From contig WFWM01000045.1 in NCBI GenBank assembly GCA_015491145.1, positions 1 through 5,284 on the forward strand: 5,284 bases of DNA. Reading direction: 5' to 3'. Under the pieces are notes generated by a model that was not told the origin of the DNA, searched no databases, and was given only the letters and a program-made list of their open reading frames with translations. The translations under genes were made by a program, and so were the position numbers. Source of the DNA: Patescibacteria group bacterium (GTDB taxonomy: Bacteria > Patescibacteriota > Minisyncoccia > Phycocordibacterales > UBA12088). Positions 1 to 5,031 of this stretch are shown in pieces; positions within the stretch are counted from its first letter, which is position 1, and each line of letters begins with the position of its first letter.

Positions 1-225
1 CGCATCGATGAGATTGCTCGAACCGTGCTCGCGCTTCCCGCCCGCATCGGCTCCTTCCAACGCGGCCCTCAACATATTGCCGTAAAAGACGCGTCGTGGG
101 CCGTCGCCTATGGAGCACTCCTGCTCGGCCTTCGGGAGCACCAAGGTAATACTCCACCCGGCATCAACCCCCATCCCTCATGGTGGGAGGGAATCCTTGA
201 GTGGGTGCGCGGCTACCTTCCCTAG
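1..225 (+). CDS. ftsA: FtsA, C-terminal end (partial, 5' end outside window)
   Basis: The reading frame is open from base 1 to a TAG stop at 223-225 and gives 74 residues. FtsA is the actin-like protein that ties the FtsZ ring to the inner face of the membrane. The visible part matches the end of that family: a segment IDEIARTVLALPARIG, like the FtsA 'A..VF..PVRIG' strand, then an Ala-rich stretch AVAYGALLLG like 'YATAVGLLLYG', then a Pro-rich linker, and finally an amphipathic helix WWEGILEWVRGYLP. That helix looks like the FtsA C-terminal membrane-targeting sequence. An ftsZ gene follows 42 bp later, the classic ftsA-ftsZ order. A GTG at 25 is an internal codon and not the start, because homology continues upstream of it. 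The ATPase core lies outside the window, so the call rests on the tail and the context. Confidence 0.82.
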   Translation, partial: RIDEIARTVLALPARIGSFQRGPQHIAVKDASWAVAYGALLLGLREHQGNTPPGINPHPSWWEGILEWVRGYLP

Positions 226-231
226 CGCCTC

Positions 232-260
232 TTGCAGCCACCCCCGCAATCTGCTAGGGT
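232..260 (+). promoter_or_regulatory. putative ftsZ promoter (extended -10, near-leaderless)
   Basis: An extended -10 element is visible: TG at 252-253, one base, then TAGGGT at 255-260. Exactly 17 bp upstream lies TTGCAG (232-237), which matches the first half of a -35 box. A start about 7 nt after the hexamer would be at 267, one base before the ftsZ ATG at 268. The site lies in the ftsA-ftsZ gap, so ftsZ could be transcribed apart from ftsA. A GAGG at 261-264 sits only 3 nt from the ATG, which is short for a ribosome binding site. Confidence 0.5.
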
Positions 261-267
261 GAGGGCA

Positions 268-1431
268 ATGAAACGGGTGGCGAACGAGGTAGAGACCTTC
301 GCCCGAATCCGCGTTGTTGGAGTGGGGGGATCCGGGAAAAACGCGACGAACCACATGATTTCCTCAAAGGTGCAGGGGGTAGAGTTCATCGCCATCAATA
401 CCGACGCACAGGATCTCCACCATTCACTCGCGAAGCGAAAGATTCACATTGGCAAGAACCTCACCCGTGGGCTCGGCGCAGGAGGAGTTCCTGATTTGGG
501 CCGTCGTGCCGCAGAGGAGACAAAGGAAGAAATCATTGAGGCGCTCCAGGGGTCGGATATGGTTTTCATCACCTGCGGCATGGGGGGTGGAACCGGCACC
601 GGGGCAAGCGCGGTGATTGCAAAAGCAGCGAAAGAAGTGGGTGCGCTGACGGTTGCCGTGGTTACGAAGCCGTTCAGTTTTGAAGGGCAACAACGAATGC
701 GCCTTGCAGAGCACGGTATCGCGACGCTCAAGCAGGAAGTCGACGCTCTCATTGTCATTCCAAACGACCGTCTCCTTTCCGTCGTTGACCGCAACACGAC
801 GCTAAAGAACGCCTTTGCCCTTGCCGACAACGTCCTCCTCCGGGCGGTGGAAGGCATTTCCGACCTCATCACGATGCCGGGGCTTGTGAATGTTGATTTT
901 GCTGACATCAAATCCATTATGGAGAATGCCGGCAGCGCGTTGATGGGGGTCGGTATTGCCTCAGGCGAGAAGCGGGCAGAGGAGGCAGCTACTGAGGCAA
1001 TCAACTCTCCCCTGCTTGAGGTATCCATTCGAGGTGCAAAGGGAGTGCTCTTTGCTGTTGCGGGAGGAGAGGATATGACGCTTATGGAAGTGCATGACGC
1101 TGCCCGCGTCATCACCGAGAGCATCGACCCCAATGCCCGCGTTATCTTTGGAGCGGTGTACGACCCGAAGCTCAAGAAGAATGAGCTGAAGGTGACGGTG
1201 ATTGCCACCGGCTTCCCCGAAGGAGAGGTGTCGGCTGCCCCGCAAGGGGAAGATGTGCAGCAGACGGAAGTTGTGGCCAACACGCCGCAAGGAACGCTCA
1301 TGGAAGATCGAGAGCCGCTGTTTGAAGATGCAACCGGAGGGCAGAACGAAGAAGCACTCGCGGTGGTGGAAGATGAGGAAGATGACGAGTGGGGCGTGCC
1401 TGCCTTCCTCCGGCGAGGGAAGAAGAAGTAA
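268..1431 (+). CDS. ftsZ: Cell division GTPase FtsZ
   Basis: FtsZ is the tubulin-like GTPase that polymerises into the cytoplasmic Z-ring and recruits the division machinery. From the ATG at 268 the product has 387 residues, a normal length. Visible motifs in order are the N-terminal nucleotide loop GVGGSGKN (18-25), TRGLGAGG of the T3 loop, the tubulin signature GGGTGTG (106-112), KPFSFEG, and the T7 synergy loop with N208, D210 and D213, almost the E. coli numbering. After about residue 318 comes a short, increasingly acidic linker, then the conserved C-terminal peptide VPAFLRR (377-383) that binds FtsA, ending in GKKK. The frame also opens at a TTG at 232 (12 more residues). I prefer the ATG because that extension is a Pro-rich sequence unlike the family and overlaps the likely promoter. 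The Ser-Gly-Lys in the nucleotide loop departs from the usual GGGGGN. The neighbour ftsA supports the call. Confidence 0.98.
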   Translation: MKRVANEVETFARIRVVGVGGSGKNATNHMISSKVQGVEFIAINTDAQDLHHSLAKRKIHIGKNLTRGLGAGGVPDLGRRAAEETKEEIIEALQGSDMVFITCGMGGGTGTGASAVIAKAAKEVGALTVAVVTKPFSFEGQQRMRLAEHGIATLKQEVDALIVIPNDRLLSVVDRNTTLKNAFALADNVLLRAVEGISDLITMPGLVNVDFADIKSIMENAGSALMGVGIASGEKRAEEAATEAINSPLLEVSIRGAKGVLFAVAGGEDMTLMEVHDAARVITESIDPNARVIFGAVYDPKLKKNELKVTVIATGFPEGEVSAAPQGEDVQQTEVVANTPQGTLMEDREPLFEDATGGQNEEALAVVEDEEDDEWGVPAFLRRGKKK

Positions 1432-1479
1432 TTATCCCCTGCCTTACCCTGCCCAACAGAAGACGATGAACCGAGTCGT

Positions 1480-2415
1480 GTGCGTGAGGATCCCTACGAA
1501 CTCATCATCTTGGGAGGTGGTCCGGCAGGAGCCGCCGCAGGCGTGTACGCGGCACGGAAGCAGCTTGCCACACTCCTCATCACGAAGGAGTTTGGAGGTC
1601 AGAGCGTGGTCTCTCCCGATATCCAAAACTGGATCGGCACACCGCACATTTCCGGTCAGGAATTGGCGGAAGCGTTTGCGCGACACCTTCGTGAGTACGC
1701 TGACGAGGTGCTCACCATAGTCTCTGGAAAGGAGGTAGTTCGGGTTGACGTAGACGCATCACTCATCACCGTGGAGCTCGCAACAGGGGAATCATTCCGG
1801 GCTCATACACTCCTGTACGCACTCGGCGCCCGACGGAGAAAACTTGCCGCAAAGGGAGCGGATCAATTTGAGCACAAGGGGCTCACCTACTGCGCCTCCT
1901 GCGATGGCCCCCTGTTTGCCGGGAAAGATGTGGTCGTGGTCGGCGGGGGGAATGCCGGTTTCGAGAGCGCAGCTCAGCTTGCCGCATACGCAGCAAGCGT
2001 GCTCATTTTAGAGTACAACGACACCTTTAATGCAGACCCTATCACCGTTGAGAAGGTGCTCGCCCAACCAAATGTGCGGGCGCAAACGAATGCGGAAGTG
2101 GTAGAGGTGTTCGGAACTAACCTCGTGGAAGGTGTCCGCTGGCGAGACCGCAGAAACGGTGAGGAGCACACCGAGCGTGTCGCTGGTGTGTTCGTGGAAA
2201 TAGGCACCATACCGAACACTGATCTCGTCGCCCACCTCGTAGAGCGAACCGAGCGCGGCGCTATAACGATTGACCCGTGGACAGGGAAGACCTCACACCC
2301 CCGCATTTGGGCTGCCGGCGATTGCACCAATGTGCGCTACCACCAAAACAACATTGCCGCAGGCGATGGCGTGAAGGCGCTCGAGGATATCTACCTCTCG
2401 CTCCGTGCACGCTGA
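1480..2415 (+). CDS. trxB: Thioredoxin reductase / AhpF-like flavoprotein disulfide reductase
   Basis: This 311-residue cytoplasmic FAD enzyme should pass electrons from a pyridine nucleotide to a disulfide partner such as thioredoxin. Visible are the FAD-binding GGGPAG (12-17), the redox pair C138-A-S-C141 followed by DG, a second dinucleotide fold GGGNAG (155-160), and the C-terminal FAD motif AAGDCTNV (278-285). The length is that of stand-alone TrxB; the N-terminal thioredoxin-fold domains of AhpF are absent. The NAD(P)H domain lacks the HRRxxFRA-type motif that reads the NADPH phosphate. It has LILEYND with E178 at the end of the second strand, and FVEIGTIPNT and GNAGFES resemble AhpF. 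NADH preference is therefore inferred. The GTG at 1480 is the only usable start in frame and places GGGPAG at the normal distance. No clear ribosome site or promoter is visible in the 48 bp after ftsZ, so cotranscription with ftsZ is likely. Its 3' end overlaps the opposing phosphoesterase gene. Confidence 0.93.
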   Translation: MREDPYELIILGGGPAGAAAGVYAARKQLATLLITKEFGGQSVVSPDIQNWIGTPHISGQELAEAFARHLREYADEVLTIVSGKEVVRVDVDASLITVELATGESFRAHTLLYALGARRRKLAAKGADQFEHKGLTYCASCDGPLFAGKDVVVVGGGNAGFESAAQLAAYAASVLILEYNDTFNADPITVEKVLAQPNVRAQTNAEVVEVFGTNLVEGVRWRDRRNGEEHTERVAGVFVEIGTIPNTDLVAHLVERTERGAITIDPWTGKTSHPRIWAAGDCTNVRYHQNNIAAGDGVKALEDIYLSLRAR

Positions 2416-2921
2416 CCGAGCGCGAGCAGCTCAACAACCCTCGTTGCGGTATCGAACACCATTGCCGTTGCCTTCCCTGTGCGGATGCCGCACACCTCTC
2501 CGGGGTTGAGAAGGAGCGTGCCGTTGGGAAGCTCCTCCTGATGGACAGTATGTGTGTGGCCATACACCACCACATCGTACCTGCCGCTTTCTGCTGCCAG
2601 CCGAGCAAGATGCGGGTAGTGATTCATATGGAACGAGAGCCCTTCGAAGCTCTCCTCCATCACACTCTCGCCAAAGTGGTAGTGGAGCCTAATGTGGGAG
2701 TGGTGGGCTAGCTGCTGCCGAAGCCCTAGTCCTTCCCCATCGTTGTTGCCGAGCACAAGGTGGATAGGGCCCGGAAATGCCGCGAGCACCTCTACCCCCA
2801 ATGGGGAAATGAAATCGCCCGCAAAGAGCATTACGCTGCAACCCCGCTCCTTGCCTTGGATGATGGCCTCGGCTAGGTTTGCCCAGTGATCGTGGCTATC
2901 GGAGGTGAGGAGAAGCCGCAT
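2391..2921 (-). CDS. YfcE/MJ0936-type calcineurin-like metallophosphoesterase
   Basis: The product has 176 residues, typical of the small YfcE/MJ0936 branch of the calcineurin-like superfamily: soluble two-metal phosphodiesterases whose natural substrates are mostly unknown. All metal-site motifs are visible: D8-S-H10 near the N-terminus, GD (D36), GNND (58-61), a His in MNHYPH (H101 or H104), GHTH (121-124), and the closing NPGE (139-142). No signal peptide or membrane segment is seen, so it should be cytoplasmic. The ATG at 2921 lies 11 nt after the pseudopilin stop, so the two genes probably share an mRNA. The start is supported by the DSH motif lying right after the first strand and by a GAGG at good spacing. 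The last residues (from about LGQRARSER) are encoded antisense to the end of the trxB-like gene. The family is secure, the substrate is not. Confidence 0.93.
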   Translation of the reverse strand: MRLLLTSDSHDHWANLAEAIIQGKERGCSVMLFAGDFISPLGVEVLAAFPGPIHLVLGNNDGEGLGLRQQLAHHSHIRLHYHFGESVMEESFEGLSFHMNHYPHLARLAAESGRYDVVVYGHTHTVHQEELPNGTLLLNPGEVCGIRTGKATAMVFDTATRVVELLALGQRARSER

Positions 2922-2930
2922 ACCTCACAA

Positions 2931-2934
2931 CCTC
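2931..2934 (-). promoter_or_regulatory. Ribosome binding site of the phosphoesterase gene
   Basis: On the minus strand GAGG (2934 to 2931) stands 9 nt before the ATG at 2921, a normal Shine-Dalgarno spacing. It overlaps the TGA stop (2935-2933) of the upstream pseudopilin gene, which suggests translational coupling. A second GAGG only 1 nt from the ATG is too close to work. Confidence 0.5.
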
Positions 2935-3442
2935 AGAGGCATTGGGGAGAGACGAAGCTGAGCCACATCCCAATATCGTCGCCTCCTCCCCACTGACCAT
3001 CCGGCCCCATGGAGCCAACCCAATCCTTGCGGCAGGGATTACTTGCAAACTCAAGCTCATTCTCATCAATGGCGTAGGGGCTTCCCCACGGATCCCGCTT
3101 GAGCTTCTCGAGCCCTGCCCCGAGCCCCCCTGCCGCATTGATGATGTTGGTGAGAGAGGTGATCCAGCGGGTGTAGCAGGAATCTGATTCAGGGATGTTT
3201 CGCGCATCCTTGTTCGTGCAGGCGCAGACACTACAACCACTGCCGGTGATGTCCTTCAGCACTTTTCCTGTCTCTCCGCGAGCAATCTCTATGGTGCGCA
3301 CCAGTTCCCGGAGCTCCGCCTTCGCTTTCGCAACCTTCGCCTTCTCTCGAGCGCTGTTCACGGAGGCAAACACGATAGAGGAGAGTAATCCAATGATTGC
3401 AATAACGACAAGGAGCTCAATGAGAGTGAATGCCCGTCGCAT
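2933..3442 (-). CDS. GspG-like type IV pseudopilin (prepilin N-methylation motif)
   Basis: A 169-residue prepilin. It begins with a four-residue leader MRRA, then FTLIELLVVIAIIGLL: the class III signal and membrane helix, with Glu at +5 of the mature protein. A prepilin peptidase should cut before Phe5; the -1 residue is Ala, not the usual Gly. A charged helix follows (about 31-60). Two features point to the GspG (major type II secretion pseudopilin) fold: RDPWGSPY (116-123), and a calcium-loop-like MGPDGQWGGGDDIG (145-158). It carries six cysteines (70, 73, 75, 89, 137, 168), many for such a small protein, so disulfides outside the membrane are possible. In Patescibacteria similar proteins are thought to feed type IV pili used for attachment or DNA uptake; which role applies here cannot be read from sequence. 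It starts 26 bp after tRNA-Glu on the same strand and precedes the phosphoesterase. No other pilus gene is in the window. Confidence 0.9.
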   Translation of the reverse strand: MRRAFTLIELLVVIAIIGLLSSIVFASVNSAREKAKVAKAKAELRELVRTIEIARGETGKVLKDITGSGCSVCACTNKDARNIPESDSCYTRWITSLTNIINAAGGLGAGLEKLKRDPWGSPYAIDENELEFASNPCRKDWVGSMGPDGQWGGGDDIGMWLSFVSPQCL

Positions 3443-3448
3443 ACCACT

Positions 3449-3457
3449 ATCGTACCA
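3449..3457 (-). promoter_or_regulatory. putative pseudopilin promoter (extended -10, leaderless)
   Basis: On the minus strand TGG (3457-3455) precedes TACGAT (3454-3449), an extended -10. Only 6 nt separate the hexamer from the ATG at 3442, so the usual initiation distance puts +1 on the A of ATG. The -35 position falls in the tRNA-Glu 3' end and reads GTGGGG, so no -35 box is present. Readthrough from the tRNA is an alternative. Confidence 0.42.
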
Positions 3458-3468
3458 CGACTGCCGGG

Positions 3469-3540
3469 TGACCCCACGGGGACTCGAACCCCGATTTCCA
3501 CCGTGAAAGGGTGGCGTCCTAGCCGTTAGACGATGGGGCC
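3469..3540 (-). tRNA. tRNA-Glu (anticodon TTC)
   Basis: Read on the minus strand, the 72-nt gene folds into a full cloverleaf. The acceptor stem pairs GGCCCCA with TGGGGTC (one G-T pair), the D stem pairs GTC with GAC around a loop containing GG, the anticodon stem pairs CCACC with GGTGG around the loop CTTTCAC, and the T arm is CGGGG-TTCGAAT-CCCCG. The loop gives anticodon TTC (Glu). The discriminator is A, as in Bacillus tRNA-Glu. The genome continues CCC after it, so the terminal CCA is not encoded in full and must be added by a nucleotidyltransferase. Confidence 0.97.
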
Positions 3541-3549
3541 CTCATTGCT

Positions 3550-3558
3550 AATCTAGCA
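3550..3558 (-). promoter_or_regulatory. putative tRNA-Glu promoter (extended -10)
   Basis: In the 42-bp gap between gdh and the tRNA, the minus strand has TGC (3558-3556) followed by TAGATT (3555-3550). Initiation about 7 nt on, near 3543, would leave a 5' leader of only about 3 nt before the tRNA starts at 3540. No convincing -35 box is seen. Confidence 0.42.
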
Positions 3559-3582
3559 CATTTCCTCAAAATCCTCCACACC

Positions 3583-4851
3583 TTATGCAATGTGCCCCCG
3601 TGCCCGCTCTGCAGCAAGGATGCGTTCAATGGCAAGCTCGTAGGCGATGGCTCGAAGCGGGCACTGTTCCCGCTCCTTCCAGCAGCGGTCAAGGAGCGCT
3701 CTCGTCACCTCCTGCAGCTTTGCCTGCAGCGCCTCCATCACCTCGTTGAAGGTCCAGTAGCGATTCTCGTGGTTCTGGATCCACTCAAAGTAGCTCACCA
3801 CCACCCCTCCCGCATTCGCGAGAATGTCGGGGATAATGGTAATACCCCGCTGAGCAAGCATCGCATCAGCCTCCGGTGAGACCGGGTCGTTTGCCATCTC
3901 CAAAATAATCGGAGCTCGCACCTCCTGTGCGTTCCCTTCGTGGATTTGGTGGGCGAGCGCTGCGGGAACGAGGACATCAACATCGAGTTCAAGCAGCGCT
4001 TCGTGGGGAATACGCTGCGCTGCACCGTCGGCGACGCAGGAGAGCGACCCCTTCTCCCGCTTCGCTGCAATGAGCGCCGGAACATCGAGTCCCTCTTCTC
4101 GATAGAGCGCACAGGACGCATCACTCAAGGCGACCACCCGGGCACCCATTTGCGCAAGCTTTTCGGCTATATGAGAGCCCACATTGCCGAAACCTTGAAT
4201 GGCGACCCGGAGGCCGGCAATGTCTCGCTTCTGGGTATATTGGAGGTACGCCGCAAGCACGAAAGCCCCTCCCCAGCCGGTTGCCTCTCTCCTCCCCTGT
4301 GACCCACCAAGGGAGAGGGGCTTGCCGGTGAACGCGGCAGGTTCGTGGCGGCCCGTGAGGAACGCGTACTCATCCACCATCCACCCCATCACCTCCTCAT
4401 TAGTGTTGACATCAGGCGCCGGGATGTCGGTGCGAGGCCCGAGCACGGGAAGCATTGCCCGCACATAGGCTCGTGAAAGACGCTCCAATTCCCCCTTGGA
4501 GAGACGGGAAGGATCCACCTGCACACCTCCTTTCGCCCCGCCAAAGGGGATGTCCACAAGCGCGCACTTGAGCGCCATCAGGAAGGCGAGCACCTTCACC
4601 TCCTCCTCATCCACTTCTGGGTGGAAGCGGATGCCCCCCTTACCGGGGCCGCGCGCATCACTGTAGAGCACCCGAAAGGCATTGTAGGTGCGGACCGTCC
4701 CGTCGTCGTGGCGAATTGGGAGGGCTGCCGTCACGACCCGGCGCGGTTTCGTGAGGAGTTCATTTACCACCGGCGGCACCACCCCCCGCGCCACCATCGA
4801 GCCAATACGCACCTTGCAATCTTCACACACCACACGATCCACCGTCGCCAT
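3583..4851 (-). CDS. gdhA: Glutamate dehydrogenase (hexameric, Glu/Leu/Phe/Val family)
   Basis: This 422-residue cytoplasmic enzyme interconverts glutamate with 2-oxoglutarate plus ammonia using NAD(P)(H). Visible motifs in order: RGPGKGGIRFHP (67-78, substrate Lys71), MALKCA (K95), PFGGAKGG with probable catalytic Lys107, the catalytic-region Asp147 in PAPDVNTNEE, GKPLSLGGSQGRREATG (176-192), the Rossmann loop GFGNVG (220-225), Asp244 near the end of the next strand, and PDILANAGGVVVSYFEW (341-357). The length is normal. The start is the ATG at 4851; the frame stays open further upstream, but that extension runs antisense through tRNA-Ser and is not credible. Oddities are a short N-terminus with a CxxC pair (C9, C12), ATGWG where ATGRG is usual, and ANDP where ANGP is usual. 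Asp244 makes NAD(H) plausible, but coenzyme choice is not certain. No terminator is seen before tRNA-Glu, 42 bp downstream. Confidence 0.97.
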   Translation of the reverse strand: MATVDRVVCEDCKVRIGSMVARGVVPPVVNELLTKPRRVVTAALPIRHDDGTVRTYNAFRVLYSDARGPGKGGIRFHPEVDEEEVKVLAFLMALKCALVDIPFGGAKGGVQVDPSRLSKGELERLSRAYVRAMLPVLGPRTDIPAPDVNTNEEVMGWMVDEYAFLTGRHEPAAFTGKPLSLGGSQGRREATGWGGAFVLAAYLQYTQKRDIAGLRVAIQGFGNVGSHIAEKLAQMGARVVALSDASCALYREEGLDVPALIAAKREKGSLSCVADGAAQRIPHEALLELDVDVLVPAALAHQIHEGNAQEVRAPIILEMANDPVSPEADAMLAQRGITIIPDILANAGGVVVSYFEWIQNHENRYWTFNEVMEALQAKLQEVTRALLDRCWKEREQCPLRAIAYELAIERILAAERARGHIA

Positions 4852-4859
4852 ACCGTGGG

Positions 4860-4868
4860 AGTATAGCA
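4860..4868 (-). promoter_or_regulatory. putative gdh promoter (extended -10, near-leaderless)
   Basis: On the minus strand TGC (4868-4866) precedes TATACT (4865-4860), the best -10 match in the window. Eight nt separate the hexamer from the ATG at 4851, so +1 near 4853 would give a leader of about 2 nt. The -35 region at 17 bp reads TTCATT, a poor match. No Shine-Dalgarno is visible. Confidence 0.55.
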
Positions 4869-4893
4869 CAGCGACTCGAAGGAATGAAAAATA

Positions 4894-4902
4894 TGGTAGG
4901 AT
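4894..4902 (+). promoter_or_regulatory. putative tRNA-Ser promoter (extended -10)
   Basis: TG at 4894-4895, one base, then TAGGAT at 4897-4902. Initiation about 7 nt on (near 4909) would give a 5' leader of about 5 nt before the tRNA at 4914. No -35 box is visible at the usual distance. It diverges from the gdh promoter in the same 62-bp gap. Confidence 0.42.
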
Positions 4903-4913
4903 GCGAGTGGTAC

Positions 4914-5000
4914 GGAGGAGTGGCTGAGTGGTTGAAGGCGCCCGGCTCGAAACCGGGTAGGGGGGCAACCCCCTCGTGGGTTCGAATCCCACCTCCTCCG
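4914..5000 (+). tRNA. tRNA-Ser (anticodon CGA)
   Basis: An 87-nt class II tRNA. The acceptor stem pairs GGAGGAG with CTCCTCC perfectly, the anticodon stem CCCGG/CCGGG encloses CTCGAAA, giving anticodon CGA (reads the serine codon UCG), the long variable arm AGGGGG-GCAA-CCCCCT is typical of serine tRNAs, and the T arm is GTGGG-TTCGAAT-CCCAC. The discriminator is G, as expected for serine. The next bases are CAG, so CCA is not encoded. Confidence 0.98.
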
Positions 5001-5031
5001 CAGCTGCTATAAGAGGGGTTCGAGGTTCTCT

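Noticed and set aside
232..267. TTG start at 232 for ftsZ
   Set aside because: It adds 12 Pro/Arg-rich residues not seen in FtsZ and overlaps the probable -35 element; ATG 268 gives near E. coli numbering of the T7 loop.
444..1301. Long minus-strand open frame (285 codons) opposite ftsZ
   Set aside because: It lies wholly antisense to ftsZ, its translation is Ser/Thr/Ala-rich low-complexity sequence, and such frames are common opposite GC-rich genes.
1440..1450. Possible -10 (TACCCT) for the trxB-like gene
   Set aside because: Poor hexamer, TG at the wrong distance, no -35 box, and a leader of about 23 nt without a Shine-Dalgarno.
1202..1720. Plus-strand open frame spanning the ftsZ/trxB-like junction
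   Set aside because: It is an off-frame shadow of two well-supported genes; the translation shows no family motif.
2277..2711. Plus-strand open frame opposite the phosphoesterase gene
   Set aside because: Antisense shadow of a gene with all metal-site motifs intact; no recognisable protein.
4284..4320. CT-rich/AG-rich imperfect inverted repeat, like an extragenic palindrome
   Set aside because: It encodes the conserved GDH segment GKPLSLGGSQGRREATG, so codon choice explains it; the pairing is imperfect.
4852..4992. N-terminal extension of glutamate dehydrogenase to a start at 4992 (469 residues)
   Set aside because: The extra 47 residues are antisense to tRNA-Ser and unlike any GDH N-terminus; the ATG at 4851 with its -10 site fits better.
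5012..5031. Possible hairpin terminator after tRNA-Ser
   Set aside because: The stem is 6 bp with two G-U pairs and no T-run follows.
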